64,000 bases of DNA, taken from assembly GCA_021636625.1 (NCBI GenBank), contig JAJWLX010000001.1:124001-188000 (forward strand), written 5' to 3'. The notes beneath the pieces were generated by a model. The model was given only the letters and a program-made list of their open reading frames with translations. It searched no databases and had not been told where the DNA came from. This document shows, piece after piece, positions 50,731 to 60,462 of the stretch; the first letter of the stretch is position 1; the number at the start of each line of letters is the position of its first letter. The translations under genes and the position numbers were made by a program. This DNA comes from Prevotella sp. GTDB taxonomy: Bacteria > Bacteroidota > Bacteroidia > Bacteroidales > Bacteroidaceae.

Positions 50731-53700
50731 ATGCAGAAAAGATTGCATTTATTAGTGGCTTTGCTGGCCTTTATGGTAACCACAGCCATGGCGCAGATTA
50801 CTACATCTAGCGTTAGTGGTAAAATTACAGCTAATGGCGAAGATGTCATAGGCGCTACAATCAAGATTGTTCACCAACCTTCTGGTACAGTCTATCGTGC
50901 AGTGACCAACATGGATGGTCGTTATTCTATTCAGGGTATGCGCCCGGGTGGACCTTATGTTCTGGAAGTAACCTACGTGGGTTACAAGAACAAGCAGGTA
51001 AAGGGCATTTCTCTTTCTCTTGGTCAGAATACAGTCTTGAATGAGACTTTGGCTGAAGATGCAGCTCAGTTGGAAGACGTAGTAGTTGTAGCCAATCGTA
51101 ACAACAACATGCGCACCGACCGTGCTGGTGCAACAACAAGTATTGATGCAACACACATTGAGGCAATTCCTACCGTTTCACGTAGCATGAACGACCTCTT
51201 GAAGTTGACCCCACAGGCTTCTACCGTAGGTGGTTTCTCTGTTGGTGGTGGTAACTTCCGTCAGAGCTATGTAACTGTAGATGGTGCAGCATTCAACAAT
51301 GCTTTTGGTATCGGTTCTAACCTTCCTGGTAATGGCTCACCAATCTCACTTGATGCATTGGATCAGATTTCTGTATCTTCATCTCCTTTTGATGTCCGTT
51401 TGAGTGGTTTCACTGGTGGTGCTATTAATGCAGTAACCAAGAGCGGTACCAATCAGTATAAGGGTTCTGCTTATATGTATACTACCAATTCTCATCTTAA
51501 AGGTAACAAGGTGGATGATTACGAGTTGACCCGTCTTCAGTCTCATACTACTACTTGGGGTGCAACTGTTGGTGGTCCTATCATCAAGGATAAGTTGTTC
51601 TTCTTCGTAAATGGTGAATATGAAGTTCAGATGGCTGCTGGCCCTTCGGCTGTGGCTCGTGCTTCAGAAAACGATGCATGGAACTTTTCTTCTGGTACAG
51701 TACATCGCCCTACAGTAGGTGATATCAGTACATTGACAAATTTCCTTTCCAGCAAGTATGGATATAACCCAGGCCGTTATCAGGGCTATTCATTGGATAC
51801 TCCTGCCTACAAGATTTTGGCACGTTTGGATTGGAATATCAATGAGACAAACAAGTTGAATTTCCGTTTCTCTCGTTCACATTCAAAGGATTCTAATGCT
51901 CCATCGTCTTCAACCAGTCCTTTCTCAACCAATGCACTCTATTTGGGAGGTGAAGGAATTTCTGCAGGCAAGGGTAATCGTACTTCTAATTCGGCAATGT
52001 ATTTTGAAAGTGCGCGTTATTGCAAAGACCGCAACTTTACCTCTTTTGCAGCAGAATGGAACTCAAAGTGGGGCATCGTCAACAATGCTTTACGTTTGAC
52101 ATACTCTTTTCAGGATGAGCCTCGTTCTTACACAGGTGGTGTATTCCCTACAGTAGATATTTTGCAGAACGGCTCAGATTATCTCTCATTCGGTCCTGAT
52201 GTCTTTACTGCCGGAAACTTAGCTCAGGTGAAGACTTTCGTTGCCACCGATGAGGCTTCTTTCATGATTGGAAAGCATAATTTCCTGGCTGGTGTTCAGT
52301 ATGAAACCAATGAGGCTCTGAATGGATTCGGTGCTGCCATGAATGGTTACTATGTTTATAATTCATTAGATGAATTCATGGCTGGAGGTCAGCCTTTTGC
52401 CTATGGTATTACCTATCCGTTCAATGGTACAGAACCTTTCCATGCTAAAATGAAGTATAATCAGTTCTCTGCGTATGTACAGGATCAGATTAACTTCTCT
52501 GACAGATTCCGCATGACTGCCGGTATCCGTATGGAGGCTCCTATCTATCCTGAGTTGAAGAACAATTATAATGCTAAGTTTGCTGACCTGAAGTTCAAGA
52601 TGGCTGATGGTTCTGAAGTAAGCTATACAACAGATCAGTTGCCTGATGCTCCTGTCACAGTTTCTCCTCGAGTAGGTTTCAACTGGGATGTTCTCGGCAA
52701 TCAGAAGGTCGTACTCCGTGGTGGTACCGGATACTTTATCGGTCGTTTGCCTTTCGTATGGCTCGTTTCTGCTGTGTCTAATTCGGGTTGTGGTCAGTAT
52801 CAGTACTCCTATATTCAGGGGGATGGTAAAGCAACTCCAACTTTTGGTGAGATTTCTAAGTTCTATCCTACAGTTGCAGAGCAGTTGTCTGACAGCGGCT
52901 TATCTCTGCCTAAGGAGCCAAATGCTGCACCTCAGACTCCAACCATCATCGATAAGGACTTGAAGATGAATGCAACATGGAAGTCATCTCTGGCTGTTGA
53001 CGTGAAGTTGCCATACGATATCAATTTCTCTGTTGAGGGAATCTATAGCCGTGATTTCAATCCATCTGTAGTTACCACTCAGAACTATTACTGGGATGGA
53101 AAGAAGACCATTACTTTGAGTCCAGAGGATACTCGTCATTATCTTACATGTTCAAATAAATCGGTGACACCATATTTGATTACAAATGCTGGTCACAAGG
53201 CACATTATGAATCTTTGACATTCTCTTTGGCAAAGAAGTTTGACTTTGGTCTCGACCTCTCGGCTTCTTATACCATGGCACAGGCGAAATCATATGGTGA
53301 CGGTATTGGCGACCAGGTAACTTCTGCCTATAAGAACAACCGTTATTCTGTGAATGCCCATAATGATAAGGAAATCGGTTTTGCAAACTATGTTGCTCCT
53401 AACCGTTTGCTGATTACTGCCAGCTATTCTAAGGATTATGCTAAGCATTTCGGTACAATGGTTGGTTTGGTATATGAGGGAACTAATTTTGGCTATGATC
53501 CATATGCTGCAACAAGATTCTCATATACATTTGCTGGTAATGTAGTGAACGATTATAAGGGCTCTAACAGCTTGCTTTATGTTCCAGCAAGTCGTGAGGC
53601 GCTTGATGCCTGGAACTTCTCTGACTATATTTATACTGATGCAAAAAAGCAGAAGCAGACTTATACAGCAGAACAGCAGAAGGATGATTTCTGGAACTAT

Positions 53701-54063
53701 ATCAATCAGGATTCTTACCTGAAGGGACGCAAGGGTAAGTATGCTGAGCGTGGTGGAGCCAAGATGCCTTGGCATCATCAGCTGGACTTCAAGTTTGCAC
53801 AGAACTTCTACATGAATGTAGCTGGTCAGCGCAATACATTGCAGTTTGGAGTTGATATCAAGAACCTGGCAAACTTGCTTAATAGCAACTGGGGTCTTTA
53901 CAAGAAGGTTGTTAACAGTTCTTTGTTGAAGTATGACTCTAAGAAAGAGTCTTTCCAGTTCCAGCGTAATGGTTCTGAGGCTTTGACCAAGACATTCACC
54001 AACTACACAAGCTTCAACTCTACCTATTCTATCCAGTTCTCTATCCGTTACATCTTTAACTAA
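50731..54063 (+). CDS. Oar-like TonB-dependent outer-membrane receptor (1)
   Basis: 1110 aa with signal peptide (MQKRLHLLVALLAFMVTTAMAQ). Residues about 24-115 are a carboxypeptidase-regulatory-like domain (VSGKITANGEDVIGATIKIVHQPSGTVYRAVTNMDGRYSIQGMRPGGPY). The plug follows (SRSMNDLLKLTPQASTVGG ... ALDQISVSSSPFDVRLSGFTGGAINAVTKSGTNQYKGSAY), then a large 22-strand-type barrel ending FSIRYIFN. This is the Oar/CarboxypepD_reg group rather than classical SusC: no SusD partner follows. The substrate is unknown. A close tandem paralog lies 271 bp downstream. Confidence 0.92.
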   Translation: MQKRLHLLVALLAFMVTTAMAQITTSSVSGKITANGEDVIGATIKIVHQPSGTVYRAVTNMDGRYSIQGMRPGGPYVLEVTYVGYKNKQVKGISLSLGQNTVLNETLAEDAAQLEDVVVVANRNNNMRTDRAGATTSIDATHIEAIPTVSRSMNDLLKLTPQASTVGGFSVGGGNFRQSYVTVDGAAFNNAFGIGSNLPGNGSPISLDALDQISVSSSPFDVRLSGFTGGAINAVTKSGTNQYKGSAYMYTTNSHLKGNKVDDYELTRLQSHTTTWGATVGGPIIKDKLFFFVNGEYEVQMAAGPSAVARASENDAWNFSSGTVHRPTVGDISTLTNFLSSKYGYNPGRYQGYSLDTPAYKILARLDWNINETNKLNFRFSRSHSKDSNAPSSSTSPFSTNALYLGGEGISAGKGNRTSNSAMYFESARYCKDRNFTSFAAEWNSKWGIVNNALRLTYSFQDEPRSYTGGVFPTVDILQNGSDYLSFGPDVFTAGNLAQVKTFVATDEASFMIGKHNFLAGVQYETNEALNGFGAAMNGYYVYNSLDEFMAGGQPFAYGITYPFNGTEPFHAKMKYNQFSAYVQDQINFSDRFRMTAGIRMEAPIYPELKNNYNAKFADLKFKMADGSEVSYTTDQLPDAPVTVSPRVGFNWDVLGNQKVVLRGGTGYFIGRLPFVWLVSAVSNSGCGQYQYSYIQGDGKATPTFGEISKFYPTVAEQLSDSGLSLPKEPNAAPQTPTIIDKDLKMNATWKSSLAVDVKLPYDINFSVEGIYSRDFNPSVVTTQNYYWDGKKTITLSPEDTRHYLTCSNKSVTPYLITNAGHKAHYESLTFSLAKKFDFGLDLSASYTMAQAKSYGDGIGDQVTSAYKNNRYSVNAHNDKEIGFANYVAPNRLLITASYSKDYAKHFGTMVGLVYEGTNFGYDPYAATRFSYTFAGNVVNDYKGSNSLLYVPASREALDAWNFSDYIYTDAKKQKQTYTAEQQKDDFWNYINQDSYLKGRKGKYAERGGAKMPWHHQLDFKFAQNFYMNVAGQRNTLQFGVDIKNLANLLNSNWGLYKKVVNSSLLKYDSKKESFQFQRNGSEALTKTFTNYTSFNSTYSIQFSIRYIFN

Positions 54064-54129
54064 TGGGTGAGTTCTGGAAATCAGAATCTGTGTAGACTAT
54101 CGTACTATACATTAGTATAATATCATTCC

Positions 54130-54169
54130 GATGCACTTCTCTTTTTCGAGGGAAGTGCATCTTTTTTTT
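54130..54169 (+). terminator. Terminator of TonB receptor 1
   Basis: GATGCACTTC (54130-54139) and GAAGTGCATC (54152-54161) pair, followed by eight T. Confidence 0.93.
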
Positions 54170-54220
54170 CGTTTATTTGCATCTTTTTGGTATATTCTAT
54201 CATTTTTCTCTGTTTTTTGC

Positions 54221-54250
54221 TTGTTGTTTCAAAAATAATGTTTATATTTG
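54221..54250 (+). promoter_or_regulatory. Promoter of the second TonB receptor gene
   Basis: TTG at 54221-54223 and TATATTTG at 54243-54250, spaced 19 bp. The leader to ATG 54335 is about 75 nt and contains a CGGTACGAGGTGCGCGG stretch, GC-rich for this genome. Confidence 0.7.
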
Positions 54251-54334
54251 CAACATATTTGTTTATAAGAGTGAAGCACACGGTACGAGGTGCGCGGTTC
54301 TCTCTTTATTTATTCACAAAAGAATCTAAACAAC

Positions 54335-57300
54335 ATGCAGAAAAAATTGCAACTACTTCTGGCTTTGCTCGCCTTCGTGGTGACTTCGGCAATGGCTCAG
54401 ATTACCACTTCGGGCATTAGTGGTAAGATTTCTTCCAATGGCGAAACCGTTATTGGGGCTACAGTTACTGCTACACACCAGCCATCTGGTACTGTGTATC
54501 GTGCTGTAACAAATGTAGATGGTCGCTATACTATTCAGGGTATGCGTCCAGGTGGTCCTTACAAGGTAAGTATCTCTTATATCGGATATAAGGACAAGGT
54601 TTTCAACAATGTCAGTCTGAACTTGGGTGAAAGCCAAAATCTCTCTTGCTCTCTTCAGGAAGATGCCAAGCAGCTTCAGGAGGTTGTTGTTTCGGGTAAG
54701 GCTGGTCTGAATGGTACGAAGACCGGTGCGGCCATGAGTATCAATGCTCAGCAGATAGCGGATATGCCTTCTATCTCGCACAGTATTGCGGACGTGGCTC
54801 GCCTGAATCCACAGCTTACTACAAACGGACAGTCTGGTTCTATGTCATTTGCCGGTATGAACAACCGTTATAATTCATTCCAGATTGATGGTGTGATGAA
54901 TAACGATGTGTTCGGTCTTACTGCTAATGGCAGTAATGGTGGTCAGGCAGGATCTCAGCCTGTTTCTATGGAGACTATTGACCAGATTCAGGTAAATATC
55001 GCTCCTTTCGATGTTCGCCAGGGTGGTTTTACCGGTGGTGCCATCAACGCGGTAACCAAGAGCGGTACCAATGAATTCCATGGAAGTGGCTATTTCTATG
55101 GGAACAACCAGGATTTGGTAGGTCGTCATTATAAGAATATGGACGGTACCTATGCTCAGCCTTATGATGATGAGAAGGAAACTTTGTTCGGATTTACGCT
55201 CGGTGGTCCAATCATCAAGAACAAACTCTTCTTCTTCGCAAACTATGAGAATTCAGAAAAGTCGTACCCAACTCAGTATACTATCGATTCTCCAGATGTT
55301 AAGTTTAATCCGGATTTGGCTAAGGACTTGATGTCTAAGATTTATGACTTGGCTAACCGTCAGGGTTATGATTATGCAACTTCATGGGCAGATAAGGATA
55401 AGAACGTGAAGAGCCAGAAAGCTGGTTTGAAGTTGGATTGGAATATCAACGAGTTCAACAAGTTCTCTGTACGTTGGAGTTATGTTGATGCTAAGCAGAC
55501 GCTTGGTCTGGGTGGTATTGCTACATTGAATACTACCGACCACTTGTATGATTTCACATCTAAGACTCATTCTTTCTCTGCTGAGTTACAGAGCCGTATC
55601 TCTCCAAACCTGAGCAATGAGGCACGTGTATCTTACGTTCGTGTTCGTGATGAGCGTACTTCTGGTCAGCCAGCTCCATCTATCACTATTTACAAGGTAG
55701 GAAATGGTACCGTGAATATTGGTAATGAATATTCTTCTATGGCTAATGGATTGAATCAGGATATCTATACCCTCGAAGATAACTTTACATGGTTCAAGGG
55801 TAATCATACGCTGACATTCGGTACACATAACGAGCTTTATAAGTTCTCTAATCTCTTCCTTCAGAATCTCTATGGATGCTATTATTTTGATACTCCAGAC
55901 GATTTCCTGAATTATTACAATGGTTGTGGAGCTGATGGCTTGGGAGGTGATGGTAAGTATATCAAGAACTTCTACTTCACACAGGCTAATGTTGAGGTGA
56001 CAGGTAATCCTCGTTGGGCACCAGAGTTTAGCGCAGCTCAGCTGGGCTTTTATGTACAGGACAAGTGGGATGTAACAGACAGTTTCCAGCTTACCTATGG
56101 TCTCCGTATGGATATGCCTCTGTTCTTTGATACTCCAGCCGAGAATGCTACGTTCAATAAGTGGGCAGCAGCTAAGGGATATGGTTTCAAGACCAATCAG
56201 AAACTTTCCAGTACGCCTATGTGGAGCCCTCGTGTAGGTTTCCGTTGGGATATTGAGAAGAACCGCAAATATATCCTTCGTGGAGGTATCGGTGTATTCA
56301 CTGGTCGTATTCCTTTCGTTTGGTTGAGCAATAACTTTACGAATACTGGAGTACAGACTTCTTCTTATTCTGCATCTAAGAATTCAGCTGTGCAGCTTCT
56401 GCTGGATCCTAATAAGCAGATACAGAATGCAAATAATCTGAAGGCTACCGGTAGCCAGCTGATTAATGTGTTTGACAAGGATTTCAAGTTCACTCAGACT
56501 ATGCGTGTTAATCTTGGTTTCGATTTCAATCTCCTGGGTATCGAATGGACTGCTGAGGGTATCTTCAGCAAGAGTCTGAATGATGTTTATTACAAGAACT
56601 TGGCTTATGAGGAGTCTGGTAAGACCTTGTCACAGACCTCTTACATGAACTGGGATAACCGTCCTCTTTATACAAAGGTGGCAGATGCTAAGTCGTTTAC
56701 CAACATCTATGCAATGTATAATACCAGCAAGGGCTACAGCTACAGCCTGTCTTTGTCTGCAGCTAAGCACTTTGCGTTCGGTCTTGATCTGAATGCATCT
56801 TATACATTCACTCACTCAGAGTCTGTAAGCAGTATGACCTCATCTGTTGCTCAGAGCAACTGGCGTAATACTCATACTTATCGCTTCTCAAACAACCCAG
56901 AGTTGGCTAATAGTGGTTATAATGTGCCTCATACAGTGAAGGCTTCTGCTTTCTATCACTTCAACTGGGGAACCAACAAGTTGTTTACCACTACAGTAGG
57001 TCTTATCTACCAGGGTCAGAGCGGTTCTCCTTACTCTCTCGTTTATAGTGGAGATATCAATGGAGATAATGGTACAAGTAATGACTTGATTTTCATCCCT
57101 ACAGATGCGCAGGTAGACCAGATGCAGTTCTTGGGTACTGATGCTTATACTGCTGAGCAGCAGCGTGCTAATTTGAAGCAGTGGCTTGCTACTACTCGTT
57201 ATGTGAAGGATCATCGTGGTGAGTACTTCGAGCGTTATGGTGATAACTTGCCATTCGAGAGTCATTTCGACTTCCACTTCGGTCAGAAGTTTGGCATCCG

Positions 57301-57541
57301 TACAGGTAAGTATGTACATGCTTTGGAACTGACTTTGGATATCATGAACGTGGCTAATCTCCTGAACAAGGATTGGGGCCGTACCTTCAGTAGTGGTTAT
57401 AACAGTGAGTTTATTTCTCCTATTACATACAAGGGTGATGGTGTATTCCAGTTCGCTAACCCATCAGATATGCCTCTCAAATATCCTAGCTCATACTACA
57501 GCCGCTGGCGTGGCCAGGTTGGTTTGAAGTATACATTCTAA
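54335..57541 (+). CDS. Oar-like TonB-dependent outer-membrane receptor (2)
   Basis: 1068 aa from ATG 54335, chosen because it begins the signal peptide MQKKLQLLLALLAFVVTSAMAQ; a frame start at 54290 adds an unlikely 15 residues. It has the same build as its neighbour: carboxypeptidase-regulatory-like domain (ISGKISSNGETVIGATVTATHQPSGTVYRAVTNVDGRYTIQGM), plug with IAPFDVRQGGFTGGAINAVTKSGTNEFHGSGYFYG, and a barrel ending WRGQVGLKYTF. The N-terminal 100 residues are much closer to receptor 1 than the barrel is, suggesting a duplication with ligand divergence. It has its own promoter and terminator, and no SusD. Confidence 0.92.
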   Translation: MQKKLQLLLALLAFVVTSAMAQITTSGISGKISSNGETVIGATVTATHQPSGTVYRAVTNVDGRYTIQGMRPGGPYKVSISYIGYKDKVFNNVSLNLGESQNLSCSLQEDAKQLQEVVVSGKAGLNGTKTGAAMSINAQQIADMPSISHSIADVARLNPQLTTNGQSGSMSFAGMNNRYNSFQIDGVMNNDVFGLTANGSNGGQAGSQPVSMETIDQIQVNIAPFDVRQGGFTGGAINAVTKSGTNEFHGSGYFYGNNQDLVGRHYKNMDGTYAQPYDDEKETLFGFTLGGPIIKNKLFFFANYENSEKSYPTQYTIDSPDVKFNPDLAKDLMSKIYDLANRQGYDYATSWADKDKNVKSQKAGLKLDWNINEFNKFSVRWSYVDAKQTLGLGGIATLNTTDHLYDFTSKTHSFSAELQSRISPNLSNEARVSYVRVRDERTSGQPAPSITIYKVGNGTVNIGNEYSSMANGLNQDIYTLEDNFTWFKGNHTLTFGTHNELYKFSNLFLQNLYGCYYFDTPDDFLNYYNGCGADGLGGDGKYIKNFYFTQANVEVTGNPRWAPEFSAAQLGFYVQDKWDVTDSFQLTYGLRMDMPLFFDTPAENATFNKWAAAKGYGFKTNQKLSSTPMWSPRVGFRWDIEKNRKYILRGGIGVFTGRIPFVWLSNNFTNTGVQTSSYSASKNSAVQLLLDPNKQIQNANNLKATGSQLINVFDKDFKFTQTMRVNLGFDFNLLGIEWTAEGIFSKSLNDVYYKNLAYEESGKTLSQTSYMNWDNRPLYTKVADAKSFTNIYAMYNTSKGYSYSLSLSAAKHFAFGLDLNASYTFTHSESVSSMTSSVAQSNWRNTHTYRFSNNPELANSGYNVPHTVKASAFYHFNWGTNKLFTTTVGLIYQGQSGSPYSLVYSGDINGDNGTSNDLIFIPTDAQVDQMQFLGTDAYTAEQQRANLKQWLATTRYVKDHRGEYFERYGDNLPFESHFDFHFGQKFGIRTGKYVHALELTLDIMNVANLLNKDWGRTFSSGYNSEFISPITYKGDGVFQFANPSDMPLKYPSSYYSRWRGQVGLKYTF

Positions 57542-57577
57542 GGTATATACGAATCGAGATTAACATATCATTAATAT

Positions 57578-57619
57578 AAAAAGAGGGTGAATCATAAGTT
57601 AATGATTCACCCTCTTTTT
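57578..57619. terminator. Perfect 18-bp bidirectional terminator
   Basis: Arms 57578-57595 and 57602-57619 (AAAAAGAGGGTGAATCAT and its complement) lie over a 6-nt loop. It serves TonB receptor 2 and the convergent serine hydrolase. Confidence 0.95.
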
Positions 57620-57623
57620 GGTT

Positions 57624-58937
57624 TTATAAGAACAAGTCTTTCTTTGGCATGTTTGTCATATATTTCTTTCTCAGTTTCTCGAAGAAAGCCATTGTGTCGT
57701 TAGAGAAACCATGTCCCTTCCAGGTGGATGTGTTCGTGATGAGAATCCAGCATTGGTTATCCGGATATTTCAGAATGATAGCAGATGTGCCTGCCAGCGA
57801 ACCTGTACGAATCCATGGCTTGTTGCTCTTTGGTGTATAGTTCCAGCCGATAGAGTATTGGTGGTCGGGCTGCTCGGTGGTCATAAACTGGATGCTCTTT
57901 TTGCTCAGGATATCCTTGACATGTGGCAAACCATCGATGCTGGCAATAAAGCGGCTCAACTCTGCAGTCGAACCACACCAGGCGCCTGCACCTGAAAGGC
58001 GAGGGAGGTCGGTATCTCCATAGCATTTCTCTACCAGTCGTCCACTGTTGTTGTATTCATACACAGGAATGCTGCCCTGGTGCATGTAGTACTTCGTCTC
58101 GTTAGGTCGGCGGTCCTTTAAGTAAGTGCCGGCAATGTGCATATCGTAGCAGCCGGCTGGGTGGAGCACATACTTCTGCATGAAGTTTTCATATTTCATT
58201 CCGCTCTTCTTTTCTATAATCATGGAGAGAATCATGTAGCCCAGATTGCTGTAGCATTTGCCTTCGCCAGGAGTATAACCCAAGTGGCGCTTCAAGAGAA
58301 TCTTGAGCAGAGTAGGGTGATCAGGTGGCGTCTTAAGATGGTTCTGCATCATGATGTAGCGGGTGGAAGATACCGGGTCGCCGGCATAATTGTTGAAACC
58401 AGCCTGATGGCGCAGCAACTGTTCTACGGTGATGTCGTAATATCGCTGGTCCTTGATACTGTTGTTGTAAACGGTATCGCGCAGGATTCCCTTTTTGCCA
58501 AACACCTTCTCGTTCAGCTTGAGTTTCTTCATCTCCTGCAACTTCATGATACCTACGGCTGTAATCAGTTTCGATACCGAGGCGAAGCGCATCAGCATGT
58601 TAGGCTCCATTCTGATTCCTCGCTCCTTATCTGCCATTCCGAATCCGCGGGCATAGAGTAGCGAGTCGTTGCGGGTGATGACGAGTTGGGCTCCATTGAT
58701 TTCCCATCTCTTTAGATACCTTTCTATTACCGAGTCCATCTCATGATATTCCTTCCCCTCTGTCAGGGCATTTGAGATGGAATCGTTGATGTGAGCCTTA
58801 GGGAGCGAATCTGCCGCCTTGTTCTTGTCTGATGCTGATGTACAGCGAGATACACAGCTGTGTGTAGTCCATCCTACGATTGCCGTAAAGGTAAGCAATA
58901 TGATTGCTATGCGTTTTTTTCTTAGTCTTCTTGCCAT
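57624..58937 (-). CDS. Beta-lactamase-family serine hydrolase, probable lipoprotein
   Basis: 437 aa from ATG 58937, chosen because it starts a basic signal segment (MARRLRKKRIAIILLTFTAIVGWTTHSC) with a possible lipobox Cys; a longer frame to 58991 adds 18 residues upstream of the -7 box and is rejected. Class-C/penicillin-binding-like motifs: SxxK as SVSK (MRFASVSKLITAVGIM), YxN as YSN (YSNLGYMILSMI), and a KTG-like RTG (IRTGSLAGTSAIIL). It is likely a D-Ala carboxypeptidase or esterase-type enzyme in the periplasm, not a resistance lactamase. The promoter is at 58957-58987. Confidence 0.87.
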   Translation of the reverse strand: MARRLRKKRIAIILLTFTAIVGWTTHSCVSRCTSASDKNKAADSLPKAHINDSISNALTEGKEYHEMDSVIERYLKRWEINGAQLVITRNDSLLYARGFGMADKERGIRMEPNMLMRFASVSKLITAVGIMKLQEMKKLKLNEKVFGKKGILRDTVYNNSIKDQRYYDITVEQLLRHQAGFNNYAGDPVSSTRYIMMQNHLKTPPDHPTLLKILLKRHLGYTPGEGKCYSNLGYMILSMIIEKKSGMKYENFMQKYVLHPAGCYDMHIAGTYLKDRRPNETKYYMHQGSIPVYEYNNSGRLVEKCYGDTDLPRLSGAGAWCGSTAELSRFIASIDGLPHVKDILSKKSIQFMTTEQPDHQYSIGWNYTPKSNKPWIRTGSLAGTSAIILKYPDNQCWILITNTSTWKGHGFSNDTMAFFEKLRKKYMTNMPKKDLFL

Positions 58938-58956
58938 TTTATTTAATTTTTCTATG

Positions 58957-58987
58957 CAAAGATAATGCAATCTTCTCAAAAAACAAA
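58957..58987 (-). promoter_or_regulatory. Promoter of the serine hydrolase gene
   Basis: On the minus strand TTTG (58984-58987) and TATCTTTG (58957-58964) are spaced 19 bp. This supports the start at 58937. Confidence 0.75.
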
Positions 58988-59012
58988 ACATTGAAAATAT
59001 ATTTAAATTTAT

Positions 59013-59043
59013 TTTGTATTGTCTCTGAATTATCGTACCTTTG
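59013..59043 (+). promoter_or_regulatory. Promoter of the metallophosphoesterase gene
   Basis: TTTG at 59013-59016 and TACCTTTG at 59036-59043, spaced 19 bp. The ATG is at 59067. Confidence 0.8.
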
Positions 59044-59066
59044 TACCCAGTTTATAAAGAAAAACA

Positions 59067-60200
59067 ATGAAGAAGATAATAAAGAAGGTATTAAGATCCA
59101 TATTCTATATAGTAGTCATGTCGGTTCTGGCATTCCTGCCCGACTTCTGGCTTTGGCACATCGGGGTGAGTGAATGGCCTTTGCTGCTAGCCATCTTATG
59201 GTGGGTTCCCTCGTTGCTGCTTGTTCTTGCCGAGGTGGGCTTGCAGATGGGATTCTTCCACAAGTTGTCCGTCCGTGTACTCTTTACTACCATACTTTTC
59301 TCGGCATTCCCTAAGGTTGTCTTCATCCTGTTCGATGCATTTCTTCCTTGGTTCTTTGCTCTGATTCCTGCTTTGGGTGTAATGGGTTGGTTTGCCTTCG
59401 GCTTTATAGAGGGTTGGAAGCGGTTAGAACTGAAACACATCACCTTTACCTCGCCCGACTTGCCACCTTATTTTGATGGTTACCGTCTGGTGCAGATTAC
59501 CGACTTTCATCTCGGCTCGTTTCCTCCCGGCAATGATTTCGTGCAGAAAGTGGTGGATGCGACTAACAATGAAGAACCCGATATGATTCTCTTCACGGGT
59601 GATCTTGTCAATAACCAAGCCAGCGAAGTGGAGCCTTATCTGAAGACGTTGGGGCAGCTTCATGCCCAAGATGGCATCTATTCTATCTGGGGCAATCATG
59701 ATTATTGTGAATATGGCAACAATCATTCTATCGGCGCTTTGAAGAGAAACCGACGTATGCTCTATGGTTATCAGGAAAGTTTGGGGTGGCATCAGCTGAT
59801 GAACGAACATCATGTGGTGAGTCATGGTATGTCATCTATTGCTGTAATAGGCGTAGAGAATCCCGGTCAGCCTCCTTTCACCAATCGCAGTAATCTGAAG
59901 AAAGCGATGAAGGGGGTGGATCCAGATATGTTTAAAATCCTCTTGAGTCATGATCCTCATCATTGGCGCAGAGAAGTAGTTGGTAAGAAAATACAGCTCA
60001 CGCTGGCAGGACATACGCATGCCGGACAATTGAAAATAGGTAAATGGACGCCTGCCCGTCTGGCTTTCAAAGAGTGGGGTGGAGCTTACCGGATTGGTGA
60101 GCAGATGCTCTATGTATCATCGGGTATTGGTGGGTCTTTTCCTTTCCGCCTAGGCGCATGGCCCGAACTGACCGTTGTCACGTTAAAGCGTGATTTATGA
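59067..60200 (+). CDS. Membrane-anchored metallophosphoesterase
   Basis: 377 aa. Three to four N-terminal helices (ILRSIFYIVVMSVLAFLPDFWLW-like, PLLLAILWWVPSLLLVLAEV, VLFTTILFSAFPKVVFILFDAFL, FFALIPALGVMGWFAFGFI) precede a calcineurin-like domain. Metal ligands are all visible: DFHLGS (DxH), GDLVNN (GDxxN), GNHDYCEYG (GNHD), LSHDPHHW and GHTHAGQL (GHxH). This is the YkuE/YaeI type, whose members cleave lipid phosphate headgroups such as UDP-diacylglucosamine in some species; the substrate here is not known. It is monocistronic. Confidence 0.92.
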   Translation: MKKIIKKVLRSIFYIVVMSVLAFLPDFWLWHIGVSEWPLLLAILWWVPSLLLVLAEVGLQMGFFHKLSVRVLFTTILFSAFPKVVFILFDAFLPWFFALIPALGVMGWFAFGFIEGWKRLELKHITFTSPDLPPYFDGYRLVQITDFHLGSFPPGNDFVQKVVDATNNEEPDMILFTGDLVNNQASEVEPYLKTLGQLHAQDGIYSIWGNHDYCEYGNNHSIGALKRNRRMLYGYQESLGWHQLMNEHHVVSHGMSSIAVIGVENPGQPPFTNRSNLKKAMKGVDPDMFKILLSHDPHHWRREVVGKKIQLTLAGHTHAGQLKIGKWTPARLAFKEWGGAYRIGEQMLYVSSGIGGSFPFRLGAWPELTVVTLKRDL

Positions 60201-60292
60201 GGCAAGTAGATGACATAACTGGTGCTAAAGTGTTAAAACATAGTTAAATATTAGCTGTTTGAACCATTGTGAAGAAAATAATGAGTTAAAAA

Positions 60293-60323
60293 TTTGGTGG
60301 TTCGAATTAATGTTGTAACTTTG
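60293..60323 (+). promoter_or_regulatory. Promoter upstream of the queH leader
   Basis: TTTG at 60293-60296 and TAACTTTG at 60316-60323, spaced 19 bp. The predicted transcript runs straight into a terminator hairpin at 60348-60389, before queH. Confidence 0.8.
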
Positions 60324-60329
60324 CACTAG

Positions 60330-60404
60330 TTTTCGCATATATTTGGGCAAATGGGGGGTGTCGTGAGATTGTACTCCATTTGTTTTTTTGAAGCAAGGCG
60401 AAAA
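60330..60404 (+). promoter_or_regulatory. Structured leader with an intrinsic terminator upstream of queH
   Basis: After the promoter at 60293-60323, CAAATGG (60348-60354) pairs with CCATTTG (60376-60382), extended inward by G-U pairs to a GTGA loop, with seven T following (60383-60389). TTTTCGC (60330-60336) can pair with GCGAAAA (60398-60404), enclosing the hairpin. Reading would stop before queH unless the terminator is disrupted. Either a 60-nt sRNA or an attenuator is possible. It does not resemble a preQ1 riboswitch. The hairpin tip TGTCGTGAGA equals that of the sRNA at 42.85 kb. Confidence 0.55.
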
Positions 60405-60462
60405 TACTTCGTAACAGAAGTAGCTGTTCACATTTTAAATTTTACATTTAATATTGATAATA

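Noticed and set aside
60330..60404. preQ1 riboswitch upstream of queH
   Set aside because: The short preQ1-I core with its A-rich pseudoknot tail and CUAR-type loop could not be found.
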